Positions 10,778 through 21,190 of a stretch of 64,000 nt of DNA are shown here, piece after piece; the first letter of the stretch is position 1, and the number at the start of each line of letters is the position of its first letter. The DNA is from Aurelia coerulea (lineage: Eukaryota; Cnidaria; Scyphozoa; Semaeostomeae; Ulmaridae). The DNA is taken from contig CM076961.1 in the NCBI GenBank assembly GCA_039566865.1, positions 12,795,501-12,859,500 on the forward strand, in the 5' to 3' direction. A program made the translations under genes and the position numbers. The notes beneath the pieces were generated by a model, which saw only the letters and a list, made by a program, of their open reading frames with translations, ran no database searches and was not told where the DNA came from.

Positions 10778-11639
10778 CAAGCTTTCATTTATGTGACATC
10801 ATATGACATCATAATGATCATCATGCTCTAGCAACAACACCAATATCGCTAATTGGATTGTGATTTTAAATTTTCACTGTTTATATAATGAACTACCTTT
10901 ATACCAAATTTGGTTGCCATATCTCTTGTGACAACAGAGATAAACAGGGAGGCGGAATCCGGCCCTCCCCAGGCATTGAGTGTTTCAAAACGCCCAGGTC
11001 AGATAGGTTTAAGGATTCCCAACTAAATTCATCATAGAGCTTTTCACGAGATGTTCCTTTCCATGCACAAGTCACTGCAAGTGCAGCAGAATATTGAACT
11101 GATTCAAGTTTTTCCATATGATTATTGAGCGAGACATCCTTACAGAAGTTGCATTTTTGGGTGAGATGAGGTCTATGACATCATCATAATCTAAATGTGG
11201 CCGCACATACAGTTTATACAATTCAATTAAAGTGTGACGGGGCAAATACTTTGAAAGAAATTTGATTATTCCTATTCCGCGCCTGCATTTTAGTATAACT
11301 GACTGAATGTGAGTGGTAAAGGAAAATTTAGAATCAAGTATAATGCCAAGATGTTTATTTTCATTCATTCTAATGACTGGGATATCATTGAAGAGTACTG
11401 GTGAATGATCGGCAGAAACTTTCTTTCAAGAAAATGCAACTTCAACTGTTTGTTTTGCTGGATCAGGATTAAATAACATGCGCCAATTATGTACCCAACT
11501 TTTGATGATATCAAGATCACGATTCATGTTTAAAGCAGCCTGGTTAGGTTAGATCACGAACAATGGTAAAGAGTGAGGTATCATCAGCAAAGAGTTTGAC
11601 ATTGCACTCAAGATTATCTGTAAAATTTTAAGTTTGTCA

Positions 11640-12235
11640 AGACATTATCAAAATCACACCAAATTACTATCTTCAACCCCCTATTTCCCAACTCCTCTTT
11701 CCTTGTAACTCCTTTGCTTCCTACAAGAAAAAATGCTGGCAATAATCAAAACAAAATTTACAAAAGTAAAAATGAAGTATGCAATGATCATTTATTATTG
11801 AACTAGTTTCATTGTAATATATATCGAGAAATTCTCTATTATGGCTGCATTTGTCATTTTTCAGAAAAAAGATTTTTAATATCTCTGTCCACCATCTTCG
11901 ATTTGCTAAAATCAAATTTTCCACTTTATAAGTAGATTTTCTCCTTCTAAAAATGCTTTGATTGATGTAATTTGGTTTCGCGAATCAATTTTAGAAAACT
12001 ATAAAGATCTAAAAAAGTAATTTTTCACACTTTTTTCGTGCACCCGTGCCAGTTGGGCTTGGATAATTATGACGTCATATTTATTTTTAGAATTTGTTTG
12101 TAAAAATAATAGATCATAAGTACTGCTACCTTCGTGGGGAGTTTAGTATTCATAATTAATGGAATGGGGATTTTAGAGAGGGGGGAATGAGCCCCCCAGT
12201 CTTCTAGTTCCTCAAAAAGCCTAGTCTGAATAGGG
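11640..12235. other. No gene; ends with a MITE terminus
   Basis: AT-rich sequence without coding signal. At 12180-12235 a G-run/C-run pair and AGTCTGAATAGGG followed by TTAA look like the right end of a PIF-like MITE. Its left end was not assigned. Confidence 0.4.
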
Positions 12236-12241
12236 TTAACA

Positions 12242-13104
12242 CCCTATCCAGATTAGGCATTTTGAAACTCTGGGGAGAATAGGGGGGCAAAAAGTGCACC
12301 CCTGGTTTTTCTCAGAATCGTAAGTGCTAGAGACTTGAAACTTAGCACAAGTAACAAACGTGATAAGGCAAACAAGATGATGTGATTTTTTTTGTTTATG
12401 TCACGTGATTAAGTGCTGACGTCAGCAAATGTTGCTAATTTGGGTGTAAAACCACATGTACTTTGTCGCGTTGTATCTCCAAATTGATAAAATATATTGA
12501 TGTGATATTTGAAACATAGAAGGATTATATCCTTGTAATTCTTATTTTGAAATGTTTGCTTCGTAATACTAATATTTTTGTTGATGTCAGCATTTATTTA
12601 TTTTGTACGAAAAAAGAGCGATTTTTGTCTAAAACTGATTATAAATTACTTTTGAAAATAGAAAAAAATGCTAGATACACATAAAAAGACCTGCTGCATC
12701 ATAAAATGTCACTCGTTTTTCTAAAAATTGAGCATAACATGATTTTTCGTCAGCACGCATCCGCAGCAACCAATTGTTGATGACGTCATCAAAATCAATA
12801 AACTATATAGCAAATGAAGCTTTTTTCAAGACGAGTTCAACAATGTTTGTCTCATTGTCATAGAGACAGTGGTTCCAAAGCTATGACTTAAAAGGTATTT
12901 ATTTTGCGGAGTACTCAATTTAAAGTCATGTGTTGACCCCCGGAATCAGTGTCAAAATTTGTTAAATTGACATGAAAAGATGTCTCATAGATAGAAACTA
13001 AAAGTCACAGAAAAACTCGGCTATTCTACAGATACTCGACGAGCTGCATGGAAACGTTTACTAGGGGGGGGGGGCAGTTTGTGCCCCCCCCAGTCTGGAT
13101 AGGG
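12242..13104. mobile_element. PIF/Harbinger-like MITE, 863 bp
   Basis: It begins CCCTATCCAGATTAGG and ends CCCCAGTCTGGATAGGG, inverted copies of each other. Near each end lies a short hairpin of a G-run and a C-run (AGGGGGGC..CACCCC; a 10-base G-run, then CAGTTTGTG and eight C). No transposase is encoded. The flanking three bases do not match cleanly. Confidence 0.65.
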
Positions 13105-13369
13105 TTGTTAAGCTTATTATTGAAATCATTTATTCATCATTTATTTACATCAGTTTGTCATTACTTAATTGAAGCCTCCAATTACTGATGCAAATGAAAT
13201 TGTTCATACCGATTAATGGAACCAGTTGTGGCCATTTAAGGTTATCTAATACATTTTTCATTATTTTTTAATGACGTCATAACATGTGCCATTCATGGCG
13301 GGGAAAGACACTAGGTCATCTGGTCCCCACCATGGATGACACTTACAATTCAACTGTCAATTTCATAAA

Positions 13370-14283
13370 CAAAATGAATGAAAAAAAAAATTCATACATC
13401 ACATCAACGATACAACACAGATAAACGTGACAGACAAAAGCCGAGAAAAGGATGCTACACAGGGTGGATATTAGCATGCTGAGATTTTTTTTCAATGGAG
13501 CCGCTTTGTTTTCTCTATGAACGAAATTGTAGCTTCCAAAATCATTCTGTTTGAGACAATGTTTAATTTCTCAGCACCAAACAACAAGAGGTTACCAAGT
13601 GCCTCGTTATCCAAAACTGTAACGTCCAATAGCGGGATGTCTCCAAGTTGGCCAAAGAGATCTCTGCGAGCATTTTCAAAAAGAGGGTAGTGCAGGAGGT
13701 AATATTCATTATCCTCATTTGCAACACCGCATATACACAAGGGACTTAAACAATCAAAGTTGTGCCTAAATCGATGCTCATTTAGGGGACTAAAACCGAC
13801 TCTAAGTCTTGTTAGATTTCTTATACCGGTAATATTATGCACATTATAAACTGATCTACACGAAGGACGTATTTGAGCAAGCAATTTGCGTTTGAACTCC
13901 CCAATCGAAACAGAATTTCTGGTATCTTCATCTAGCAGGTTCCATTCGCAGGGAGTACTTTGGAAGTATGCATTGGAAAAACGAACTGTTCTGCTTACAG
14001 GCTGTGCGTATGAACGACTTGACCTTAAATGATATGGCACTTCTCGCTCTGAAGGGATTTCATTGAACAAGTAAGCCGGGGACATACTTTTACGCAGGTT
14101 GAAAAAATGACACAGTCGTCGATACCATCTTCTTTGGTAAAGATTTTCCCAACCAAGTTCATTGAGAATCCTTTGCCCACTTGTACCTTTCCACGCTCCT
14201 GATACACGATCATCATAAATTTTGATGACGTCGTGAACTTTAAAATTGCTGAAGTCATCATATATTGAAAAATTGAATATCAT
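13370..14283 (-). pseudogene. LINE (family A, close to B) C-terminal region and 3' UTR
   Basis: An open frame of 263 codons on the minus strand, ending at 13492. From about residue 30: SGAWKGTSGQRILNELGWEN, RWYRRLCHFFNL, FSNAYFQSTPCEWNLLDED, IRNLTRLRVGFSPLNEHRFR and a CICGVANEDNEYYLLHY zinc-finger-like motif. This is the C-terminal third of a CR1/Jockey-like polyprotein. The first 25-30 codons are not LINE-like and come from flanking sequence. The 3' UTR runs to about 13375. Confidence 0.8.
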
Positions 14284-14284
14284 C

Positions 14285-14583
14285 TAAAAGCTCTCATAAA
14301 GAGCTATCGAATGGTGGCATTTTCAATGATGTATGATCATCCTAGCAAAACTAGACTCGCTTCCATACCTTTCTAGTTGACCACGTGTTGAAAAGAGGGT
14401 CATCTTGTTATCAGTGTCTACCAATTTGAGAAAAATTTGAAATTTCATTTAGCCAATTGAATCTTAGGAAAATTCATAAAGTTTCAGCTCTTTGTCTTTA
14501 GACCGGATGACACGACATGAAATAAAATTTGCCGTGGGCACTTTATGCCCCCCTCCCTGCGTCCCAAGTAGTGATAGGGTTAA
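14285..14583. other. No gene; possible MITE right end
   Basis: No coding signal. GCCCCCCTCCCTGCG followed by GTGATAGGG and TTAA (14549-14583) resembles the right end of the PIF-like MITEs. The matching left end was not found. Confidence 0.35.
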
Positions 14584-14751
14584 TTAGCAGAGTATCATCA
14601 GGTAAATGCTTGCCAGTGTCAAATGGATTTATTGGCAGCATCTTACAAAGATATGCATGCTCGTAAAACTGAGAACTGAATGCAGGTTTTTACATTCTCT
14701 TGTGTCTCTTGTTTCGTGTGTACGTCGTTTCATGTATTTACTTGTTTCATA

Positions 14752-15708
14752 TGCTGGGTGTCCCAAAAAACGCAACGGATTTGAACGGGACTAGCGACAA
14801 GAATTTAGGTCCAATCAATCCAAAATAATTTTTGATATAATCCTCGAAAGCTAACTTGAAGAAAGATACCTTGTTTGTTGATATTGGTGCATGGAGAGTT
14901 GGAATATCAATCTTGAAAGTCCAAATTTGCTTCCCTCTCCAAACCAGAGGTTTCAGGTTTTGGCCTAACTGAAAACGTGCTTGAGGAATCTCTTCAGTCA
15001 TACGCAAAGTGTAGTAGTGTGAGCATGCTATGGCACACATGTTAAGGCACTTATTTCAATTGAAATTTGAAAGCTAAGAATTGAAAAATATAACAATGCC
15101 AACGGGAAAATTTGCAAAGGAATATATTTCTTCAATCATAGTGCACCTGCAAAAGAGCCAAGCACGAATGAGCAGTTTAAGGATCTTATCCAAGGATAAT
15201 TTTCCCTTAGGTATGTTTGATTTCTTGTTTCGTAATAATTCCAAGAAAGATCATACAATATGCAATTCATTAAAGTCATGAAGATTGCAAGACTTAATTA
15301 ATTTTTCACACCAAAACAAACTACTTCACGGATTTCTTTCTTTTATGATACAGATGCAATGCCAACTTTTCGAAACTTTCGAAGCATGAAAAAGATGTCT
15401 TTTAGGACAAAATTGATGAATTTGATTGAATTTCTGTCCAAATGTTTTCCTGAGCATGAGGCTTTATTCTCTTATTTCACAGTAATTCAGGAGATTCCCC
15501 AGCCACAAGCTCTGGATTGGAGGTTCAGGCAAATTTGAACTTTCAAAAATAATATTCCAATTCTCCATTCACCAATATCATTAAACAAGGTATCTATCTT
15601 CAAGTTAGCTATCGAGGATTATATAACAAATATACTATGGATTGATTGGATGAAAATTCTTGTCGCTAGTCCCGATCAAATCCGTTGCGTTTTTTTTGGG
15701 ACACCCTG
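14752..15708. mobile_element. mariner-like MITE with long inverted arms
   Basis: Ends read GGGTGTCCCAAAAAACGCAA on the left and TTGCGTTTTTTTTGGGACACC on the right, with TA at each border. The arms extend well over 100 bp: GAACGGGACTAGCGACAAGAA pairs with TTCTTGTCGCTAGTCCCGATC, and AAGCTAACTTGAAGA pairs with TCTTCAAGTTAGCT. TA duplications and GGGTGTCCC ends suggest Tc1/mariner-type mobilisation. No transposase. A relict right arm lies at 23053-23178. Confidence 0.8.
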
Positions 15709-17129
15709 TATGTTTAATGGTATACTTTGGTTGTTGAGGGGAGCTGAGTTTTCCAAAGGGAGCTTGAATTTTTGCATGACATGTCTGTGTTAGATTTTGC
15801 TTCCAAGGCACAAATATTCAATGATTACTTTATTCTTCAATGCACAACGTTAGATACTGGCCGTGAAATTCCTTGTGATCTACCTGTAACGATGTCTCGA
15901 CTTACCGAGCTTGCTATCTCTGACGAGAAGATATTAAGGATCATTCGAAATCTAAATTCGAGCAAAGCACACGGTTGGGATGAAATTTCAGTAGGAATGA
16001 TTAAAATGTGTGATGCTTCTTTGATTGTCCTACTTAGATAAATTTTTGAAAACTGTCTGCGCCAAGGGATCTTCCCAGAGACCTGGAAACGAGTGAATGT
16101 TGTACCTGTCCATAAGAAAAATGAAAACAATTTGAAGGAAAATTATCGTTCAATTTCTCTCCTTCCAATCTTCAGCAAAATTTTGGAGAAGCTCATATAT
16201 GACTCCTTGTATTCATACTTGATCAAAGAAAAGGTCTTAAACCCTAACCAATCTGGGTTTCGTCCAGGTGACTCGACAATAAATCAGCTACTTACTATAA
16301 CTCATTCTGTCTTCGAAGCATTTGACTGTAACCCCACCCTAGAAGTTCGCTCTGGGTCATTCCAAATAAGAACAACAGATGCCTGTCAGGTGATGTTTTC
16401 AAAATTGCTTCTAATTTTTACCAATGGGACCCAAGCATCAGAAAACCTCAGAAACAAAATTTCAGCAATTTGGTTCAGGTTTTATATTCAGATGAAATCA
16501 AGCTCATTATACAACTTCCTAAAATGATTTCTTCTGAAAACAAGGGTAAATAATTGCATTATGAAAAAAATCCGCCTCAAAAATCTTCATTTCATTCATT
16601 TTCATTTCATTTTCAATTTTTTAGACATGGTAGCCCCTCAGTTAGAGAAAAACTGATTTACAGGGGGCCATGCAATAAAAATACTAAAACTAAACTAAGA
16701 TATTACAATCTGATTAAAATAATATCAATAAAAGTAAAATTAAAAAAGTTCATTTCATTGCATAAAGCATCTCAACTTATGCTTTGTGGGTTTTCATCAA
16801 CCCTTCCCGGAATTTCTTTAGAGTAGGTGCTCCTTTTAATTCATCATTCAACCCATTCCAGAGACTTAACTGGCCCCTCTGAATGAAAAACATCTCTGAC
16901 CAGCTGATGTTCCTAACATTGGAGTCCTAAGGTTTATATTAGAATTCCTCAGTACGCGAGAGGTTGTTTCGTTCACTCTATTGAACATGTCACTCATATA
17001 GGACGGCGCATCACCGTTTAGGGACTTGAAAACCATTTTTAGTGTTTAAAGATCAATCAATTCCCTAACCGTGGGCCATCCTAGGGCACGAAAGAGTGGC
17101 AAGGCTGACTGGTCATATCGACATATCGG

Positions 17130-17983
17130 CCATCCACGTAGAATTAACAAAGTTGAACCTCTGGCTCCATTGAAACTTAATGGCACAGAAATAAAACGAG
17201 TGACAAAAACTAAATCACTAGGGGTTATTGTGGACGAGAATCTAAGTTGGAAGGAACACTTCAAATCCTTGAAAGGTAAAGTAGCAAGTGGTCTGCACTG
17301 AAAAAACTTAAAAACGTTCTTCCGCAATCTAAGCTATGTGAGGTTTACCATGCGCTGGTTGAAAGTCACCTCCGATATGGGAATGTTATCTGGGGTAGCC
17401 TGCCCAACACGAAGCTGCAAACGCTTTATCGTCTACAGAACAGGGCCTTCTCAATTATTCAAAATGCTAGAATAAAAGACCCCTGGATCAATAATGGGCT
17501 GAACGTTGATCAAATCATCTATTTTGACAGATCTATCATGACACACAAAATAGTCCACAAGCAGTGCCCTGAGAGCCTCTGGAACAAGTATAGTCAGAGG
17601 AATGAAATTTCTAGGTATAACACAAGAAACAATAGAAATCTCGACATCCCAAAGTTTAAACTTGAGTGTACAAAAAAAAGTTTCCACCTTTCCGGGCTTA
17701 AAGCTTGGAATGAAATACCAATCGAAATAAGTGAAATCCCCTCGCTCTATCAGTTTAAAAGAAAATTGAAAACGCTTTTAAAGAGCTCAGTAAACCCTAA
17801 CTAAAACACGACTCCCAGGAAGATCAGATCTCAGCCTGGATCCAATCCTAGCTAATACCAAATTTTAAATTTTGTTTTTCATTTTTCATTTAAAACAAAC
17901 TTGTAACTTTTGTAGTTTAATTTTGTACTGATGGGATATCGTGTAAAAATATGAAAAAAAAATATGAATTAATAAAAAAACTG
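17130..17983 (+). pseudogene. Plus-strand LINE 3' end inserted in LINE-C
   Basis: Plus strand: LKLNGTEIKRVTKTKSLGVI, DENLSWKEHFKSLKGKVASG, then frameshifts, ALVESHLRYGNVIWGSLP-type text, QNARIKDPWI and a final open part (17538-17804) with QCPESLWNKYSQRNEISRYN, FHLSGLKAWNEIPIEISEIP and FKRKLKTLLKSS. It is the thumb-to-C-terminus of another CR1-like family with its 3' UTR and an AATTAATAAAAAA end at 17970-17983. 5'-truncated, as usual for LINE insertions. Confidence 0.75.
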
Positions 17984-18106
17984 CCGGTAACTATTCTGGC
18001 AGCACAATTTTGTAGCTTTTGGAGTTTATTAAGAGAGGTCTCACCAACATTCCCCCAAACAGGGCAGCAATATCTAAAGTAAGGTTCCACGAGGCTTTTG
18101 TATATC

Positions 18107-18598
18107 CAGTGGCGTCGCCACGGGGTGGACTGGGGTGGACATGTCCACCCCAGTTTTCCCAGAGCTCGATTTTCTAGTTTCTCAAAATCCGTTAAAAAAC
18201 GTCGCGTGGAGAGGGAGGGGAGGGGTAGAGAGCGGTAGATTTTTATTGACTTGGAACTTTTATGATGACTGGTTTTCCTATTGAAGTTTTGTTATTGAAA
18301 ATTGGAGACAAGTCTTAAATTTCAATTTCAAATCATATCTTTTCCTTCCTCGTAAATTGATATATCATGTACTTTTCTGTTTTCGTTGTGCAAAAATGCC
18401 CTCTGTTACGAAGAGTGCTGCTTGCGATGATTGCTTTTCCAAAAATATCAAAGTAGATCCTAATAATAAGAAGGGCGTATCCCACGTTTTCCGATAAATA
18501 GCATTCGGGGACTCTTCTTCGGGGAAATAGCGTTCCCCTTCGCCCCCAGACCCCCTCGTATTTTCCACCCCAGATATTTTGGGCTGGCGACGCCCCTG
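18107..18598. mobile_element. hAT-like MITE, 492 bp, in LINE-C
   Basis: Ends are CAGTGGCGTCGCCACGGGG and GGCTGGCGACGCCCCTG (CAG..CTG type). Flanks are TGTATATC (18099-18106) and TGTACATC (18599-18606), an 8-bp duplication with one change. The ends and 8-bp duplication are typical of the hAT superfamily. It encodes no transposase. Confidence 0.85.
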
Positions 18599-20048
18599 TG
18601 TACATCTGTTTAACAGTGGATGCAGGCACGTACCTTTTAGAGTATCTTAGTATGCCAATACCTCTGGAAATCTTACTTGTCAATGAGGCCAATTGGGAAG
18701 ACCTTTTTGATTGCTGATCTACTTGAACTCCTAGGTATTTAGTATATTCAGCCATTTTAATATCGTCCTCCCCGATTTTAAACTGTGGTTTAGCTGAGCC
18801 AGGTGAAGTAAGTTTTTTCAGTTTACCTGGGAGTCCGATAATCATGCCTTCAGTTTTTGCAACATTTAATGATAGCTTGTTTCCTTGTAGCCACAATTTC
18901 AAAGCAGCTAAATCAGCGTTAATAGCGTCATTGATCTCAGAAACAGAATTAGATGCAAAATAGATACTAGTATCATCGGCATACATAGATACATGGGAAT
19001 GCCTCGAGCATTTTGGTAAATCGTTAATGTAGACCAAAAAGAGGAGGGGCCCAAGACAGGATCCCTGAGGAACTCCGCAATTTATAGGCTCGGTACTAGA
19101 TATTTGTCCGTTAACCCTACACAATTGCCTCCTGTAGGCAAGGTAGGAATGAAACCATTTAAATTCCTTCCCTTTAACACCATAGAATTTGAGTTTACTC
19201 AATAGAATCTCGTGATCTACTGTGTCGAAGGCTTTCTTGAGATCAATATAGACATCTGCCGTATATAAACCCTTATCGATATTAAGGTACCAATCATTCG
19301 TGCACCGGAGCAGACTCGTAAGGGTTGAATAGAGTGATCGAAAACCTGACTGATTCGAAAATATTAGTTTGTTGTCGCTGAAATAGGAATACAACTGGTC
19401 AAAGGCTAATTTTTCAAACAGACGTGAAACGACGGGGAGTACTGAAATCGGTCTATAATTAGACTTATTATCAGTGGACCCTTGTTTGAAGATAGGCGCA
19501 ACTCGTGCAGTCTTCCATTTGTCAGGAAAGCGTCCAACAGACAGGGACCAGTTGAACAGCAGTACAAGGGAGGGCGCCAAAATTTCAATGCCAGTTTCTA
19601 AGAAAAAGCTGGAGATCATATCAGTACCAAACCCATTGGATGTTTTGATTTTCGAAAAAGCTTTGAAAACTTTCACCTTGTCGAGGGGGGAGAACGAAAA
19701 CGAAGATGAAACAATTTTATCACCAAAATCTCCATTTAGAAGAGGATGATTTTTTGTAGCCGGTATCTTGTCACTGAGATCTTTTCCAATGCTGCAAAAA
19801 AAGTGATTCATGGATTCCGCTATATCTTCCGGATTTGAAATCACTTTCTCGTCCTCTTTAATAGAGAGGATGTTAGTGGTTTTAGACCTCTTATTTATCA
19901 GCTGATTAACAGTTTTCCAAGTTTCCTTTATGTCCCCCTCACAGGATTCTAGCTTATTGGAAAAATACTCCCTTTTCATTCTGCGGTTCAAATTGTTAGC
20001 TTTACAACGGACTTGCTTGTATGCGCTCATTAGTTTCTCAGATTTCAT
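18333..20048 (-). CDS. LINE-C reverse transcriptase ORF with MITE-derived C-terminus
   Basis: Open for 571 codons from ATG at 20048. Residues 197-202 NYRPIS and 232-237 NQSGFR are RT finger motifs. IDLKKAFDTVDH (268-279) is block A with the first catalytic aspartate, GVPQGS (325-330) block B, and MYADD (355-359) the catalytic centre, all intact. Residues 1 to about 483 are LINE. The remaining ~88 come from the hAT-like MITE read in reverse. This is the best preserved RT domain in the window. The protein would still lack its thumb/connection, so activity is doubtful. Confidence 0.75.
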   Translation of the reverse strand: MKSEKLMSAYKQVRCKANNLNRRMKREYFSNKLESCEGDIKETWKTVNQLINKRSKTTNILSIKEDEKVISNPEDIAESMNHFFCSIGKDLSDKIPATKNHPLLNGDFGDKIVSSSFSFSPLDKVKVFKAFSKIKTSNGFGTDMISSFFLETGIEILAPSLVLLFNWSLSVGRFPDKWKTARVAPIFKQGSTDNKSNYRPISVLPVVSRLFEKLAFDQLYSYFSDNKLIFSNQSGFRSLYSTLTSLLRCTNDWYLNIDKGLYTADVYIDLKKAFDTVDHEILLSKLKFYGVKGKEFKWFHSYLAYRRQLCRVNGQISSTEPINCGVPQGSCLGPLLFLVYINDLPKCSRHSHVSMYADDTSIYFASNSVSEINDAINADLAALKLWLQGNKLSLNVAKTEGMIIGLPGKLKKLTSPGSAKPQFKIGEDDIKMAEYTKYLGVQVDQQSKRSSQLASLTSKISRGIGILRYSKRYVPASTVKQMYTGASPAQNIWGGKYEGVWGRRGTLFPRRRVPECYLSENVGYALLIIRIYFDIFGKAIIASSTLRNRGHFCTTKTEKYMIYQFTRKEKI

Positions 20049-20452
20049 TTTTACTTTGTCATGTTACCCCTTGTGTTGGCAAATGTTGCTATTTGACACC
20101 CTTCCAGACCCCCGTTTGGCTTTCAGATTTGCAAGAGCATCAGTTCTAAGGTGTAGGAGACCATGTAAAAAATTGCAGGCTTATTCCTCCTTGGGACACA
20201 AGATTTCTAGCCCGATGAAGTTGGCTGAATTTAACCATTTTGAGCGTGCATCCATGTTGATAGAGCTATTGTTCTCATGTCAGATCAAAATTTTCTTGGC
20301 TTCTACACTTTTTTAGAACTTCTGCAGGTGCACATGTGGGTGATATGAATAGCTGTCTTCAGTATTGCAAGATTTTTGCAAGATGCTGTTTGAAAATATG
20401 GAAAAATAGGCTTTTAGGCAAAAATAGACAGACTTGGCAACCCACTGGATTA

Positions 20453-21190
20453 GCCCTATTGTACCCGGGGGGCAAAAATGCCCCCCACCAACCAAACTTT
20501 TGATTATAAGACAAAGAGGAAATAGAGAAATGAGCTGAAATATCCATGACTTTTCCTAATTTTTAATTGGCAATTAAATTTTAGACTTTCAATTGTCATG
20601 ATTTAAGTCACGTGATCAGCAGATACCCATAGGCCATATTTGGAGAGTAGTCACAAAGAAAATCACAAAACCGTCATACTTTCTTTATCTTAACCTTGAT
20701 GAAGCTGTGCTTGGTACCAAACGATTTCTCTCGCAATATACTTTTGTTTGATATATACATTATTCATATTTGCTGACATCAGCAAATCATAGATTCCATG
20801 ACGTCACGTAAATTGATGACGTCATATCTCTCATCTCTGACAAAGAAAGACAACATTTTCAAGTTTTGATATAAATCGATAGATAAACATATTTTCTTCA
20901 CTTTAAAGTTGTTTATTGAGGTTTTGATACATTTCATCTGAAATAATGAGGCCTTTTTGTGTTTTCAGTACTGAAGCTTATTTCTGACATGGTCCTATTG
21001 TTTGATCGCTTGGCAACAAACCACGTGACCAATTAGAATTAAAGTCTATAATTCGACTTCTAATAGATGTAATTACTATTGTACGAAGTTACAATGGCAT
21101 ACTATTTATGGTTTTGGAGATAATTAGGGAGCCATTTTTCGCCCCCCCTCCCGGCAGTGGTCTTATCCTATTATCCCGGGCACAATAGGG
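20453..21190. mobile_element. PIF/Harbinger-like MITE, 738 bp
   Basis: It starts GCCCTATTGTACCCGGGG and ends CCCGGGCACAATAGGG. TTA lies directly outside both ends (20450-20452 and 21191-21193). Both ends carry the G-run/C-run hairpin seen in this group (GGGGGGCAAAAATGCCCCCC at 20468). No coding capacity. Confidence 0.75.

Larger units (their letters stand above)
9159..11007. mobile_element. PIF/Harbinger-like MITE, split by LINE sequence
   Basis: The left half (9159-9455) and right half (10764-11007) together match the uninterrupted element at 61253-61795. Ends are CCCTATCTGAGCTGGGG and, inverted, CCTATCTGACCTGGG. Flanking TAA on each side (9156-9158 and 11010-11012) fits the TWA duplication of PIF/Harbinger elements. 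A 1.3-kb insertion (9456-10763) lies between the halves. Confidence 0.75.
9085..11635 (-). pseudogene. LINE family B, minus-strand copy split by a MITE
   Basis: Minus strand from 11635: CNVKLFADDTSLFTIVRDL (the catalytic ADD box, 11570-11620), then after stops DLDIIKSWVHNWRMLFNPDP, NENKHLGIILDSKFSFTTHI, KFLSKYLPRHTLIELYKLYV and MEKLESVQYSAALAVTCAWK up to WESL. There a 1.85-kb insertion (9159-11007) interrupts it. On the far side RRWSRRLVLFEYK continues at 9155-9110. The region corresponds to the reverse transcriptase palm, thumb and connection. Several in-frame stops make it dead. Confidence 0.75.
16590..20100 (-). mobile_element. LINE family C (CR1/Jockey-like), long minus-strand copy
   Basis: It runs on the minus strand from about 20100 to a TGAAAATGAA-type tail at 16590-16620. 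Coding segments are the RT (20048-18599), IYKSLVEPYFRYCCPVWGNV to RIVTG (18106-17985) and RYDQSALPLFRALGWPTVRE to WNGLNDELKGAPTLKKFREG and a stop (17125-16765). Two insertions separate them: a hAT-like MITE (18107-18598) and a plus-strand LINE (about 17130-17983). The 3' UTR carries a hairpin, TAGCCCCTCAGTTA near 16632. No endonuclease domain is seen, so it is 5'-truncated. Confidence 0.8.

Noticed and set aside
9473..12235. CCCTATTCAGGCT at 9473 and AGTCTGAATAGGG at 12223 as ends of one 2.8-kb element
   Set aside because: 9456-10763 is already explained as an insertion within the MITE 9159-11007; the 13-bp match without clean flanking duplication is probably chance.
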